Shown here: in pieces, positions 1-9,124 of the stretch
How positions within the stretch are numbered: the first letter of the stretch is position 1
Layout: each line of letters starts with the position of its first letter
Assembly (NCBI GenBank): GCA_048204295.1
Contig: DBFBLF010000039.1
Location: 1 to 44,186, forward strand
Length of the DNA: 44,186 bases
Origin: Metaruminococcus_A sp900762715
GTDB taxonomy: Bacteria > Bacillota > Clostridia > Oscillospirales > Ruminococcaceae
Direction: 5' to 3'
Notes under the pieces: model-generated
What the model was told of the DNA's origin: nothing
Seen by the model: the letters and a program-made list of their open reading frames with translations, nothing else
Database searches by the model: none
Program-made: the position numbers and the translations under genes

Positions 1-77
1 CGGGTACGGAGGTCAAGTTGGACGGCCAGGAGTTCACTATTTTGCGTCAGGACGATGTTCTGGCTATTGTTGAGTAA
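1..77 (+). CDS. groES: Co-chaperonin GroES, 3' end only
   Basis: The last 25 codons (frame starting at base 3) are visible and end with TAA at 75-77. The tail reads ...KLDGQEFTILRQDDVLAIVE, the usual C-terminal end of GroES with its DDVLA motif. GroES caps the GroEL ring and works with it in ATP-driven protein folding in the cytosol. It lies 37 bp upstream of groEL in the same direction, the standard groESL operon. The start and promoter are outside the window, so CIRCE/HrcA control cannot be assessed. Confidence 0.93.
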   Translation, partial: GTEVKLDGQEFTILRQDDVLAIVE

Positions 78-114
78 GAAGCCGCAGCCAAACGAATTTT
101 AGGAGGAATCAACT

Positions 115-1743
115 ATGGCAAAACAGATCATTTACGGCGAAGACGCCAGAAAATCCCTTCTCGCTGGTATCGACAAACTTGCCGATACCGTAAAAATCAC
201 CCTTGGGCCGAAAGGGCGCAACGTGGTTCTTGACAAAAAATACGGTGCGCCGCTGATTACCAACGACGGCGTTACCATTGCGAAAGAAATTGAGCTGGAA
301 GACGCATTTGAAAACATGGGCGCTCAGCTCGTCAAAGAAGTCGCCACCAAGACAAACGACGCTGCGGGCGACGGCACCACCACTGCGACCCTGCTTGCGC
401 AGGCGCTTGTCCGCGAAGGGATGAAGAACGTGGTCGCGGGCGCAAACCCGATGGTGATCCGCAAAGGGATTTCCAAGGCGGTTGATACTGCTGTTGACGC
501 GATCATCAAGAATTCCAAGGCTGTAAACGGATCGGACGATATCGCCCGTGTTGCCACCATTTCCGCCGCTGACGAATCTGTCGGCAAACTGATTGCTGAG
601 GCAATGGAGAAGGTTTCCGCCGACGGCGTCATCACCATTGAGGAATCCAAAACCGCAGAGACCTACAGCGAAGTTGTAGAAGGCATGCAGTTTGACCGCG
701 GTTACATCGCGCCCTATATGGTTACCGATACTGAGAAAATGGAAGCCGTTCTCGACGACGCCTACATCCTCATCACCGATAAAAAGATCAGCGTGATCCA
801 GGAAATCCTGCCGCTCCTCGAGCAGATTGTCCAGTCCGGCAAAAAACTGCTGATTATCGCTGAGGATGTTGAGGGCGAGGCTCTCTCCACTCTGATTGTC
901 AACAAGCTCCGCGGCACCTTCACCTGCGTTGCTGTTAAGGCTCCGGGCTTCGGCGATCGCCGCAAAGAAATGCTCCGCGATATCGCAACCCTCACCGGCG
1001 GCGAAGTCATCAGCGAAGAGCTCGGCCTTGAACTCAAAGACACTACTATCGACCAGCTCGGCCGCGCCCGCCAGGTCAAGGTTCAGAAAGAAAATACCAT
1101 CATTGTGGACGGCGCCGGCGATTCCAATGAAATCAAAGCCCGCGTCAACCAGATCCGCGCCCAGATTGAGGAAACCACCTCCGATTTCGACCGTGAGAAA
1201 CTTCAGGAGCGTCTTGCGAAGCTGGCCGGCGGCGTAGCCGTTATCAAAGTCGGCGCTGCGACTGAAGTTGAGATGAAAGAAAAGAAACTCCGGATGGAAG
1301 ACGCCCTTTCCGCGACCAAAGCGGCTGTTGAGGAAGGCGTTGTTGCAGGCGGCGGTATTGCCCTGATCAATGCGATTCCGGCAGTAAAAGCCCTGATCGC
1401 CGATGCTTCCGGCGATGAGAAAACCGGTATGAGAATTGTCCTCAAAGCGCTTGAGGAGCCGGTCCGCCAGATCGCTGCTAACGCAGGTCTGGAAGGTTCT
1501 GTCATTGTCGATAAGATCATCGAGTCCGGCAAGGTCGGCTACGGCTATGATTTCGCAACTGAAACTTACTGCGATATGATGACCCAGGGTATTGTCGACC
1601 CGACTAAGGTCACCAGAAGCGCGCTGCAGAACGCCGCTTCCGTCGCGGCTATGGTTCTGACTACTGAGAGCTTGGTTGCCGATCATCCGGAAGAGAATCC
1701 GGCTCCGGTTGCTCCGGCAGGCGGCATGGGCGGCATGTATTAA
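115..1743 (+). CDS. groEL: Chaperonin GroEL (Hsp60)
   Basis: A 542-residue protein of the expected length. It folds client proteins in the cytosol as a 14-mer with GroES. Visible family marks are the N-terminal KQIIYGEDARKSLLAGIDKL, the ATP-binding segments KITLGPKGRNVVL and DAAGDGTTTATLLAQ, and the flexible C-terminal GGMGGMY tail. An AGGAGG ribosome-binding site sits 8-13 bases before the ATG. It directly follows groES and is closed by a strong intrinsic terminator. Nothing looks unusual. Confidence 0.99.
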   Translation: MAKQIIYGEDARKSLLAGIDKLADTVKITLGPKGRNVVLDKKYGAPLITNDGVTIAKEIELEDAFENMGAQLVKEVATKTNDAAGDGTTTATLLAQALVREGMKNVVAGANPMVIRKGISKAVDTAVDAIIKNSKAVNGSDDIARVATISAADESVGKLIAEAMEKVSADGVITIEESKTAETYSEVVEGMQFDRGYIAPYMVTDTEKMEAVLDDAYILITDKKISVIQEILPLLEQIVQSGKKLLIIAEDVEGEALSTLIVNKLRGTFTCVAVKAPGFGDRRKEMLRDIATLTGGEVISEELGLELKDTTIDQLGRARQVKVQKENTIIVDGAGDSNEIKARVNQIRAQIEETTSDFDREKLQERLAKLAGGVAVIKVGAATEVEMKEKKLRMEDALSATKAAVEEGVVAGGGIALINAIPAVKALIADASGDEKTGMRIVLKALEEPVRQIAANAGLEGSVIVDKIIESGKVGYGYDFATETYCDMMTQGIVDPTKVTRSALQNAASVAAMVLTTESLVADHPEENPAPVAPAGGMGGMY

Positions 1744-1760
1744 TCGGAAAAATCAATGTA

Positions 1761-1794
1761 AAAGAGCCCCGCGGCTTTGCCGCGGGGCTCTTTT
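1761..1794 (+). terminator. Intrinsic terminator of groESL
   Basis: A perfect 12-bp stem (GAGCCCCGCGGC / GCCGCGGGGCTC) with a 3-base loop, preceded by AAA and followed by TTTT, starts 17 bases after the groEL stop. Confidence 0.95.
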
Positions 1795-1889
1795 GTTGCC
1801 CTCTTTTTCGTTTTTCCTTATGATAATGAGTGAAAAACCCTCTGAACCGACAATAGATAAATGAAGGGCCCGGAAAGGAGGAGGGGAAG

Positions 1890-2465
1890 ATGAGAAAAGA
1901 GATCGACGAGCGGGAATTGCCGCGCCTGATCCAGAAGGAACCGGAACGGGGAATGATTCTTGCGATCCAGCTTTATGGAAACCCGGTGCGGACGATCTGC
2001 CGCAATATCCTGGCGGATTGCGGCAGCGCGGAAGTGGAAGACGCAGTTTCAGAGTGTTTTGTCGGCATTTGGCAGGCGGCGGAGCGGTTTGACCCGGAAC
2101 TGGGCTCCAGCTTCAGGAGCTACTGTTATGGAATCGCGCGGACAACTGCCCTTGCACATAGACGAAAGCTCCGGAAAGAGCCGGTTTTGCCTTTGGAAGA
2201 GGTCTGCATTGTGGAACGGAACTGCGGTGAAGATGAAATTGCGAGGAGAGAGGACGAGGACTTAGTACACCAGGCGGTAGAGGCGATGAGAGAACCCGAC
2301 CGTACCATTTTCCTGCTCCGGTATTTCTATTTTTTCAAGGTGAAAGATATTGCGGAGCGATTGAGCCTCACCCCGAAAAAGGTAGAGAACATTTTATCAC
2401 GCAGAAAACAAGACCTGGAGACATTTTTGAGGGAAGGGGGACTGGATTATGAGGAGATTGGATGA
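1890..2465 (+). CDS. Sigma-70 family (ECF-like) RNA polymerase sigma factor
   Basis: A 191-residue protein with the two-domain layout of small alternative sigma factors. A sigma-2-like region covers about residues 20-95 (VEDAVSECFVGIWQAAERFDPELGSSFRSYCYGIAR), and a sigma-4-like helix-turn-helix covers about 128-180 (REPDRTIFLLRYFYFFKVKDIAERLSLTPKKVENILSRRK, read in two parts). It should direct core polymerase to a small regulon. An AAAGGAGGAGGGG ribosome-binding site precedes the ATG. Its 3' end overlaps the next gene by 17 bp, so the two are probably translationally coupled. The partner has the shape of a membrane anti-sigma factor. The signal sensed cannot be read from the sequence. Confidence 0.85.
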   Translation: MRKEIDERELPRLIQKEPERGMILAIQLYGNPVRTICRNILADCGSAEVEDAVSECFVGIWQAAERFDPELGSSFRSYCYGIARTTALAHRRKLRKEPVLPLEEVCIVERNCGEDEIARREDEDLVHQAVEAMREPDRTIFLLRYFYFFKVKDIAERLSLTPKKVENILSRRKQDLETFLREGGLDYEEIG

Positions 2466-3624
2466 AATCATCACCCGGATTGAGGAAGAAGAGCTTTATT
2501 CAGGATTGAAAAGCCAGGAATTATTAAGCGAGGCGCCTCTGACCGAACGGGAGGCAAAGAAGCTCTTTGAGCAGGTTCGTACCAAGCGGGAGGGCAAAAG
2601 CAAACCAAAACGGCACAGAAAATCAAAAAGGTTGATGATTCTTATAGCAGCCGCGGCATTGCTAATTGGAGGAATAACCGTTGGAGCGGCGGCAATTGCG
2701 CCAATGCTTAACACATGGAAGCCGGGAGATGGACAGATTGGTTTATCGGGTGGTTTTGGGCTGGAAGGGCTTGTTGCAGAGAAATACCTGCAAAATTGTC
2801 CTGTTATTGGCACAGAATCAACCTCTGGAGGAATAACAATCAAAGTTGGGCGTGTTTTTGTTCAAGGCAACGTCACAATTGCGGAGTTAGATGTGATCAC
2901 ACCGCATTTGGGAGCAAAAGCAAGTGAGGCGGTTGAGTGGGAGAATAGTAATGATTGGTTTCCGCTTTTTTCTTTTGAATTCCCATCGGCGGGATACGAA
3001 GATCTCATGAAAAAAGAAGATTATTTTGCTCCGATTGTAGATAACAATAGTGTTTCTGTGTTTACCGGCGGGCGCAGCGGTAATATCCTTCCACGGGAAG
3101 ATGATAACCCAAACGATGGGGTCATCCCGGTCTGGTTTTTCAGCACGACACACTCGTATCATCTGGTCAACGCAAATTATTCGTTGGGGGTTGAAGGGTT
3201 TTCCATTGATAACATTAGTTATCTTGATGGTGATGGTAATAGGATTGATACAAAAGGAACATGGACAATTGAGTGGCCGTTAGAAAGCAAACAGGCTAAG
3301 AATGCAATTGACTGTGTTTGTAAAGAACCAATCCAGCTTAATGAAACACAGACCCTTTTAAGTTATAGAGCGTCGGATACCGAACTTGCGTTTTGGATAG
3401 AACTTTCTGAAAATCCGGAATCAAAGGAGGAAGAGGCGGCCTATTTGCCAATCACGGTCTTGAGAGATGGTACACGGATTGGCGGAGATGTAAAATATGC
3501 ACACCGGTATATGGCAACAGATACGGTCGGTACCTGTATGATTGTCTTAATGTTCCCGTATCCAATCGATCCTGCTGAGATTGCCTCGATCCAATACGGT
3601 TCAGCGACAATTCTAGTCAATTAG
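2449..3624 (+). CDS. Single-pass membrane protein, probable anti-sigma factor
   Basis: A 391-residue protein. About 60 charged cytosolic residues (rich in E, then K/R) precede one membrane helix at about residues 62-84 (LMILIAAAALLIGGITVGAAA). A roughly 300-residue outer-face domain follows. This topology, together with the 17-bp overlap with a sigma factor gene, fits the DUF4179-type anti-sigma proteins of Firmicutes, but no catalytic motif is visible and the family call is an inference. The part encoding the outer domain (about 2780-3620) is more AT-rich than the flanking genes, which may indicate a fast-evolving or acquired domain. A bidirectional terminator follows the stop. Confidence 0.65.
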   Translation: MRRLDEIITRIEEEELYSGLKSQELLSEAPLTEREAKKLFEQVRTKREGKSKPKRHRKSKRLMILIAAAALLIGGITVGAAAIAPMLNTWKPGDGQIGLSGGFGLEGLVAEKYLQNCPVIGTESTSGGITIKVGRVFVQGNVTIAELDVITPHLGAKASEAVEWENSNDWFPLFSFEFPSAGYEDLMKKEDYFAPIVDNNSVSVFTGGRSGNILPREDDNPNDGVIPVWFFSTTHSYHLVNANYSLGVEGFSIDNISYLDGDGNRIDTKGTWTIEWPLESKQAKNAIDCVCKEPIQLNETQTLLSYRASDTELAFWIELSENPESKEEEAAYLPITVLRDGTRIGGDVKYAHRYMATDTVGTCMIVLMFPYPIDPAEIASIQYGSATILVN

Positions 3625-3656
3625 AAAAGCAGGCCCTTTAATGGGCCTGCTTTTCT
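3623..3656. terminator. Bidirectional intrinsic terminator
   Basis: Perfect 14-bp stem AGAAAAGCAGGCCC / GGGCCTGCTTTTCT with a 6-base loop. A-runs and T-runs on both sides let it serve the plus-strand sigma/anti-sigma operon and the converging minus-strand oxidoreductase gene. Confidence 0.9.
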
Positions 3657-3662
3657 ATGTTT

Positions 3663-4775
3663 TTATTTCTTTCCAATCTTCTCTTCCAGAAGGCTGTAAT
3701 ACCGTTCCGCGTCCATCGGCAGGGGGATGATGCTGTTCCCCTCCCAGGAGGAAAGAACCATTGCATTAGCCAGCTCCAGGCTGTTCAGCCCGCTGCGGCC
3801 ATCCCATTTGTTCTCTGCGCCGTACAGGATGGCGTCTGTAAAATTCTGTGTGACCTCCGGGTGGAGAAACCCTTCGCGCGGCGGGTATTCCACCGTAGTG
3901 ACGACCGATTTGAGGTGACCGAATGGTTCGGTGCTGGTTTTATTATATTCCGGTTCAGGAATTTCAAGCTTATGGAACGTCAGCTTCCGCCCTTCCACAA
4001 TCACTTTTCCGTTGTCACAGGTGATTTCGAGCCGGTTGGTTCCCGGTGCGTCCCCTGTTGAGGCAATAAAGGTGCCGATGGCCCCATCCGGATACCGCAT
4101 ATGGGCGACCGCTTCGTCTTCCACCTCGATGGGATGGTATTTTCCGAACTCACAGAACGCCTGAACCGACTGCGGCATCCCGAACAGCCACTGCCATGTG
4201 TCAAGCTGGTGGATGGCCTGGTTGAGCAGCACGCCGCCGCCGTCGGTGGCATAAGTGCCCCGCCATGGGGTGCTTGTATAATAGTAATCATTCCGGTAGC
4301 AGGTGGTTTCAATCCAGATAATCCGGTGGATTCGGCCCAGCTTTCCGTTTTTTATCATTTCACGAAGCTTTACAAACACCGGGTTTGCCCGCTCCTGGTA
4401 CATAATGGAGTAAACCTTGCCGCTTTTTTCCGCAGCTTCGTTCATCGGGAGGGCTTGTTTGGTATAAACGCCCGCCGGTTTTTCAACCAGAACGTGAAGC
4501 CCAGCCTCAAAAGCTTTGATTGTAAGTTCGGGATGGGAATAATGCGGAGTGACAATCATAACTGCGTCAATCAGGCCGCTGTGCAGGAATGCGTCATAAT
4601 CGGTAAAACCGGCCACGTCTTCCGGCAGTTCTTTCTTTGCGCTGTCTATTGTGGCCTGCCGGGTGGCGCAGACGGCGGTCAGCCGGGCGCCCTCAATTTC
4701 GCCGCGGACAATATAACGCGCGTGCTGTAACCCCATGTTGGAGATTCCTACAATACCAATCCGTACTTCGTTCAT
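3663..4775 (-). CDS. Gfo/Idh/MocA family NAD(P)-dependent oxidoreductase
   Basis: A 370-residue cytosolic enzyme. The N-terminal Rossmann fold carries GIVGISNMG at residues 7-15. The family's EKP cofactor/substrate motif is present as LVEKPAGVYTKQAL. The catalytic-type stretch GGGVLLNQAIHQLD carries the conserved His and Asp. These enzymes oxidise or reduce sugars, inositols or sugar nucleotides; the substrate cannot be told here. An AGGAGGAACC ribosome-binding site precedes the ATG on the minus strand. The gene stands alone between a shared terminator and its own extended -10 promoter, with no sugar-pathway neighbours to narrow its role. Confidence 0.9.
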   Translation of the reverse strand: MNEVRIGIVGISNMGLQHARYIVRGEIEGARLTAVCATRQATIDSAKKELPEDVAGFTDYDAFLHSGLIDAVMIVTPHYSHPELTIKAFEAGLHVLVEKPAGVYTKQALPMNEAAEKSGKVYSIMYQERANPVFVKLREMIKNGKLGRIHRIIWIETTCYRNDYYYTSTPWRGTYATDGGGVLLNQAIHQLDTWQWLFGMPQSVQAFCEFGKYHPIEVEDEAVAHMRYPDGAIGTFIASTGDAPGTNRLEITCDNGKVIVEGRKLTFHKLEIPEPEYNKTSTEPFGHLKSVVTTVEYPPREGFLHPEVTQNFTDAILYGAENKWDGRSGLNSLELANAMVLSSWEGNSIIPLPMDAERYYSLLEEKIGKK

Positions 4776-4829
4776 CGTTTGGTTCCTCCTTGGTTCGTGT
4801 TTGGATGGTTCGTTTTAAGATTTGCTTTC

Positions 4830-4838
4830 AGTATAGCA
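4830..4838 (-). promoter_or_regulatory. Extended -10 promoter for the Gfo/Idh/MocA gene
   Basis: On the minus strand the sequence reads TGCTATACT, an extended -10 element about 55 bases before the start codon. No good -35 lies at 17 bp, which fits an extended -10 promoter. Confidence 0.55.
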
Positions 4839-4990
4839 CGAAGTGTGGAAAAAGGGGAGCTTTTCTGAAGATTTTACGGTTCTGTACAAAAAGAGCCCCG
4901 GCAAATCGTGCAAACTGACTGCGCTGCGGCTCTGAGGCCAAAGGGAGGTTGTTTTTTCAAAGCCCGTTGTCAAAAGGTTTATATTTTATT

Positions 4991-5019
4991 CACTTTTGCA
5001 AAAGTGTATCGGTTATAAT
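4991..5019 (+). promoter_or_regulatory. Promoter with perfect 16-bp palindrome upstream of the two-component genes
   Basis: A consensus -10 TATAAT lies at 5014-5019. The expected -35 position has no consensus hexamer but is covered by the perfect palindrome CACTTTTGCAAAAGTG (4991-5006). A transcript would begin near 5026 and carry a leader of about 115 nt before the response regulator. The rest of the 367-bp gap from 4776 shows no gene. Confidence 0.6.
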
Positions 5020-5142
5020 AAAAATAGATTCGCCCTAACGGCGTATTCCTGTTAATTCGGTGTTTTCCCCGGCGTTGCGTCCTGTGGAAAAACGGGCTAT
5101 AATGAAGAAAATGGAAAACAGAAAGCATAGGAGGTATTGGGT

Positions 5143-5835
5143 ATGTCTATCGGAAAAATTTTGGTTGTGGACGACGATAAAAACATCTGTGAGCTGCTCC
5201 GGCTCTACCTGGAAAAGGAGGGCTATACCGTTGCAATTTCGAACGAGGGCGAGGAGGCAATTGCAAAGTTCAACGCGATCAAACCGGATTTGATCCTGCT
5301 TGACATCATGCTTCCCACGCTGGACGGCTGGCAGGTCTGCCGTGAAATCCGCAAGACTTCAAACGTACCGATTATCATGCTGACTGCCAAGGGCGAAACC
5401 TTTGACAAGGTGCTCGGCCTTGAACTCGGCGCCGACGACTACGTTGTCAAACCGTTTGACACCAAAGAAGTCATTGCACGGGTAAAGGCGGTTCTCCGCC
5501 GGATTGGGAATGCGGCCCCGACGGTTGAGCATAAAGAAGTTAATTACGACAAACTGAGTGTGAATATGACCCGGTATGAGCTTAAAGTAGATGGTAAGGT
5601 CATTGATACGCCGCCCAAGGAGTTGGAGCTTTTGTTCCACCTGGCTTCCAACCCGAACCGGGTTTATACCCGCGATCAGCTGCTGGACGAGGTGTGGGGC
5701 TTTGAGTATTACGGCGATTCCAGAACCATAGACGTGCATGTCAAACGCCTGCGGGAAAAGCTGGAGGGTGTGTCGGACAAATGGTCGCTCAAAACGGTCT
5801 GGGGCGTTGGATATAAGTTTGAAGTGGTGGAGTAA
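5143..5835 (+). CDS. OmpR/PhoB-family response regulator
   Basis: A 230-residue DNA-binding regulator. The receiver domain (about 1-120) has the acidic pocket D10-D12, phosphoacceptor D54 in LILLDIMLP and the conserved Lys in VVKPFD. The C-terminal winged helix (about 130-228) carries PPKELELLFHLASNPNRVYTR and RTIDVHVKRLREKL. The ATG at 5143 is chosen because AGGAGG at 5129-5134 sits 8 bases before it; the in-frame TTG at 5137 is only 2 bases from that site. The kinase gene follows after 45 bp, so the two form a cognate pair. An HtrA-like protease gene downstream suggests a cell-envelope stress role, similar in logic to CssRS. Confidence 0.95.
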   Translation: MSIGKILVVDDDKNICELLRLYLEKEGYTVAISNEGEEAIAKFNAIKPDLILLDIMLPTLDGWQVCREIRKTSNVPIIMLTAKGETFDKVLGLELGADDYVVKPFDTKEVIARVKAVLRRIGNAAPTVEHKEVNYDKLSVNMTRYELKVDGKVIDTPPKELELLFHLASNPNRVYTRDQLLDEVWGFEYYGDSRTIDVHVKRLREKLEGVSDKWSLKTVWGVGYKFEVVE

Positions 5836-5880
5836 CGCCATGCGCGGCTTCACAAAAGCAGTGCCCTTTGGAGGGGTTTG

Positions 5881-7383
5881 ATGCGTAAAAGCCTGTTTAC
5901 AAAATATTTTGCCATCTGTTCTGCGGTGATTATCATTTCGCTGACCCTGCTGGGGGCGATTATGATGCTGGTGGCGGCCCAGTATTTTAAAACCGATAAA
6001 TACGACCTTTTAAAAAAGAATACGACCAGTGCCGTAGCCTTTACGTTGAACAACAGCACCTATGACGATGAAACCGCAACAGTCAGAATTGCGTCCTCTG
6101 TTCAAAACACTTATAGAATTCTTGCCGGCGCAATCGACGCTCAGATCATTCTGGTAGACAGCGCCGGAAATGCCAATACCATGGTAAACGGCCTTGAACT
6201 GGGCGAAAGTGGGGATGGGCTGAGCGGTTTTGCCGCTTACAGCGTACCGGAAAAAATTCTGAACCGGATGCAGCAGGCGGGCGAGTATTTTGAAGTGGGA
6301 ACGCTGGGCGGGATTTATGACTCGCAGTATTACACCTACGGCCTTCCTGTCAGACTGGACAACGGGGTTTTGGTCGGCTACTTGTTTGCCTCTACCCCTG
6401 CTACGGCAATGATGGATTTCCTGCTGCAGGTTTTGCAAATGTTCAGCGTTTCCTCTGTTTTTGTCATCTTTTTGTCGTTTATCGTATTCTATTTTATTAC
6501 GCTGCAAATGGTAAAACCGCTCCGGCGTATGGCTTTTGCGGCTAAAAAATTCGGCAGCGGAGATTTTTCGGAGCGCCTTGAGGTGCGCGGCGAAGATGAA
6601 ATTGCCGAGCTTGCATTGGCGTTAAATAACATGGCGCAGTCGCTGTCAATCATTGAGTCGAGCAGGCGGAGCTTTGTTGCAAATGTTTCCCATGAGCTCC
6701 GGACCCCAATGACCACCATTGCCGGATTTGTCGACGGGGTGCTCGACGGGACTATCCCTAAGGAAAAGGAGCGGGAGTACCTGTCCATTGTCTCGGATGA
6801 AGTCAAGCGCCTGTCGCGGCTGGTCCGTGCGATGCTCAATATGTCGCGGATTGAAAGCGGAGAAGTCAAAATAACCAAGGCGAACTTTGACCTGCTTGAC
6901 GTCGTTTTGCAGACGCTCTTCAGCTTTGAGTCGGTCATTGAGTCAAAAGGCGTTAGCATTGAGGGATTGGACCGCGATAAGGTGATTGTAGAGGCAGATA
7001 AGGATTTAATCCATCAGGTGGTATACAATTTGGTTGAAAACGCCGTAAAATTTGTGGATCAGAACGGTACCATTTCGTTTTATTTCCGCACGGAAGCCGG
7101 GAGGACATACGTTTGCATCCGCAACAGCGGCGCAGGCCTTTCCAAAGAGGAAGTCCAGCATGTTTTTGAACGCTTTTATAAAAGCGACAAATCCAGGGGC
7201 CTTGATAAAAATGGGGTAGGACTTGGGCTTTATATCGTCCGTTCCATCATCAGCCTTCACGGCGGAGAAATCGTCGTCCGCTCGGTCGAGGGTGAGTACT
7301 GCGAGTTCGAGTTTTACATTCCGACCGGCAAGATGTCAAAGGCGCTGAAAAAAGGTGGAAAGCTGGAAGAAAAACAGGGTTAA
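5881..7383 (+). CDS. Membrane sensor histidine kinase
   Basis: A 500-residue kinase that should phosphorylate the adjacent response regulator. Order: membrane helix 1 (about 10-35), outer sensor domain (about 36-175), helix 2 (about 180-205), HAMP linker (QMVKPLRRMAFAAKKFGSGDF), HisKA domain with phospho-acceptor H271 in NVSHELRTP, then HATPase_c with N box HQVVYNLVENAVKF and G box DKNGVGLGLYIV. The ATG at 5881 is preferred over the TTG at 5878 because GGAGG at 5870-5874 is 6 bases from the ATG. The signal is unknown. Confidence 0.95.
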   Translation: MRKSLFTKYFAICSAVIIISLTLLGAIMMLVAAQYFKTDKYDLLKKNTTSAVAFTLNNSTYDDETATVRIASSVQNTYRILAGAIDAQIILVDSAGNANTMVNGLELGESGDGLSGFAAYSVPEKILNRMQQAGEYFEVGTLGGIYDSQYYTYGLPVRLDNGVLVGYLFASTPATAMMDFLLQVLQMFSVSSVFVIFLSFIVFYFITLQMVKPLRRMAFAAKKFGSGDFSERLEVRGEDEIAELALALNNMAQSLSIIESSRRSFVANVSHELRTPMTTIAGFVDGVLDGTIPKEKEREYLSIVSDEVKRLSRLVRAMLNMSRIESGEVKITKANFDLLDVVLQTLFSFESVIESKGVSIEGLDRDKVIVEADKDLIHQVVYNLVENAVKFVDQNGTISFYFRTEAGRTYVCIRNSGAGLSKEEVQHVFERFYKSDKSRGLDKNGVGLGLYIVRSIISLHGGEIVVRSVEGEYCEFEFYIPTGKMSKALKKGGKLEEKQG

Positions 7384-7457
7384 CGCCCGGTTTTTGGATA
7401 TACTTTTACTGTGAATCCTTCCTGGATTTAAATGGTTGATAGAATGGGTGAGTCAGA

Positions 7458-8924
7458 ATGAATTTTGATGAATATGATCCGCTGAACCGCAAAGATGGAA
7501 ACGAAGAAGCGCAGTCTCCTGTTTCCGGCGGTCCGGAGCGGGAATATGAAAATATGAGTTCTTACAGCGGGCCGGAGGAGCAGGAAAATACGGCTGAGAA
7601 TCCGGCGGATTCCCAGCCGTCTGCTGAACAGCCTTTCCGTCCGGCGGAATTCAGCTGGGATGACGTAGAGCCTCCGCGCCCGAAAAAGCAAAAACGTGAA
7701 AAACGGCCGAAGGGCTCAAAAGAGCCCAGGGAACCGGGCAGAAACAAGGGGCTTAAAATATTTTCAATTGTCGTCAGCTGCGTATTGGTAATAACTCTTG
7801 GCGCGTTTGCCTTTGTTCTGGTAAACGATTGGAATGCCGGAAACACCATGGCGCAAGGTTCTTCTGCTTCTGAGAACTCCTCTTCCCCGCGGGATGACAG
7901 TCCCAGCCTGATTATTGGCCAGACGCCGGACAGCAGCAGTTCGTTAACAGTGACTGACGGTCCTCTCACCATCCCGCAGATTGCGGCTAAGGTGAAGCCC
8001 TCGGTGGTCGGGATTATCACCTACACCAAGGAGAGCGGGCTGAAAGCGGCAAACGAAGGCTCCGGAATTGTCATGACTTCGGATGGATATATCATCACGA
8101 ATGAACATGTAATTGATGGGGCTGATGCAATCAAAGTTATTTTGGAAAACGGTGATGAGTTTGAGGCCTCAGTTATCGGGGCTGATGTAAGAACCGACCT
8201 TGCCGTCATCAAAATACAAAAGGATAACCTTACGGCCGCCCAGTTTGGCGATTCAACCAAGCTGGTGACCGGTGAAACGGTTGTCGCCATTGGGAATCCG
8301 GGCGGTATGAAATACGCGGGCAGCGTTACCCAGGGAATTGTATCGGCCACCAACCGGCTTGTGACTTCCGCGACCGATTCGGGTTATACCCTTGCCTGCA
8401 TCCAGACCGACGCGGCGATTAACCCCGGCAACTCGGGCGGGGCGCTTGTCAATATTTATGGGCAGGTTGTAGGAATTAACTCTTCTAAGATTGTCGCAAC
8501 AGGGTTTGAGGGAATCGGTTTCTCTATTTCAATCAACGAGGCGAAACCGATTATAGATGACCTTCTCAATTACGGCTACGTCAAAGACCGGGTAAAAATC
8601 GGCATTACTGTGACTCCAATTGACGAAGTACTCGCTAAAATGTACGGCATCCCGCAGGGATTGCGGGTCGTGTCAATAGAATCGACTTCCGACGCGGTGG
8701 CCAAAGGGCTTCAGATTGGGGATATCATCACCAAGGTGGATGGAACCCAGATGACTGCGTTCAGTGATCTTTCGGCGATTCTTCAAACGAAAAAGGCGGA
8801 CGAAACAATTGTGCTGGATGTTTACAGGCAGACGTCCGGAAGCGCGGGGCGCAGTTTTACCGTGACGCTCAAACTTCAGGAGGACAGGGGGCTTCAGGCT
8901 GCCCAGTCGACGGTCAGCGGTTGA
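7458..8924 (+). CDS. Membrane-anchored HtrA/DegP-like serine protease
   Basis: A 488-residue protein. A charged, Pro/Glu-rich cytosolic tail (1-95) precedes one membrane helix (about 97-120, IFSIVVSCVLVITLGAFAFVLV) and a Ser-rich linker. A trypsin-like domain follows, with the catalytic triad H217 (TNEHVID), D247 (RTDLAVIK) and S326 (GNSGGALV), and then a C-terminal PDZ domain (about 385-475) for substrate binding. It degrades or refolds damaged proteins at the outer face of the membrane. It lies 74 bp after the kinase gene and ends at a strong terminator, so it is probably part of the same envelope-stress operon. The ribosome-binding site (GGGTGAG) is weak. Confidence 0.93.
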   Translation: MNFDEYDPLNRKDGNEEAQSPVSGGPEREYENMSSYSGPEEQENTAENPADSQPSAEQPFRPAEFSWDDVEPPRPKKQKREKRPKGSKEPREPGRNKGLKIFSIVVSCVLVITLGAFAFVLVNDWNAGNTMAQGSSASENSSSPRDDSPSLIIGQTPDSSSSLTVTDGPLTIPQIAAKVKPSVVGIITYTKESGLKAANEGSGIVMTSDGYIITNEHVIDGADAIKVILENGDEFEASVIGADVRTDLAVIKIQKDNLTAAQFGDSTKLVTGETVVAIGNPGGMKYAGSVTQGIVSATNRLVTSATDSGYTLACIQTDAAINPGNSGGALVNIYGQVVGINSSKIVATGFEGIGFSISINEAKPIIDDLLNYGYVKDRVKIGITVTPIDEVLAKMYGIPQGLRVVSIESTSDAVAKGLQIGDIITKVDGTQMTAFSDLSAILQTKKADETIVLDVYRQTSGSAGRSFTVTLKLQEDRGLQAAQSTVSG

Positions 8925-8932
8925 TAGCAATG

Positions 8933-8970
8933 AAAAAACGGAGGCGGGAGAAATCCCGCCTCCGTTTTTT
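8933..8970 (+). terminator. Intrinsic terminator after the HtrA-like gene
   Basis: A 12-bp stem ACGGAGGCGGGA / TCCCGCCTCCGT with a GAAA loop, A-run before and T-run after, begins 9 bases beyond the stop codon. Confidence 0.93.
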
Positions 8971-9124
8971 GTGGGAAAGGCGGCAGCGCCGCCCGACAAG
9001 CGGCTTTACTGCCGCCTCCTGGCATTTTCCGGTGTTCCGCACTCCGTCACGCTTTGTCAGCCGGAACCGTTGCCTCCTCGTCCTACAAATGGACAGATTG
9101 CCTGAACGCTTTATTGATGTCCGC

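Noticed and set aside
109..1686. Long minus-strand open frame of 525 codons opposite groEL
   Set aside because: It is antisense to a certain gene, has no ribosome-binding site and no recognisable domain; long antisense frames are expected opposite GC3-rich coding sequence.
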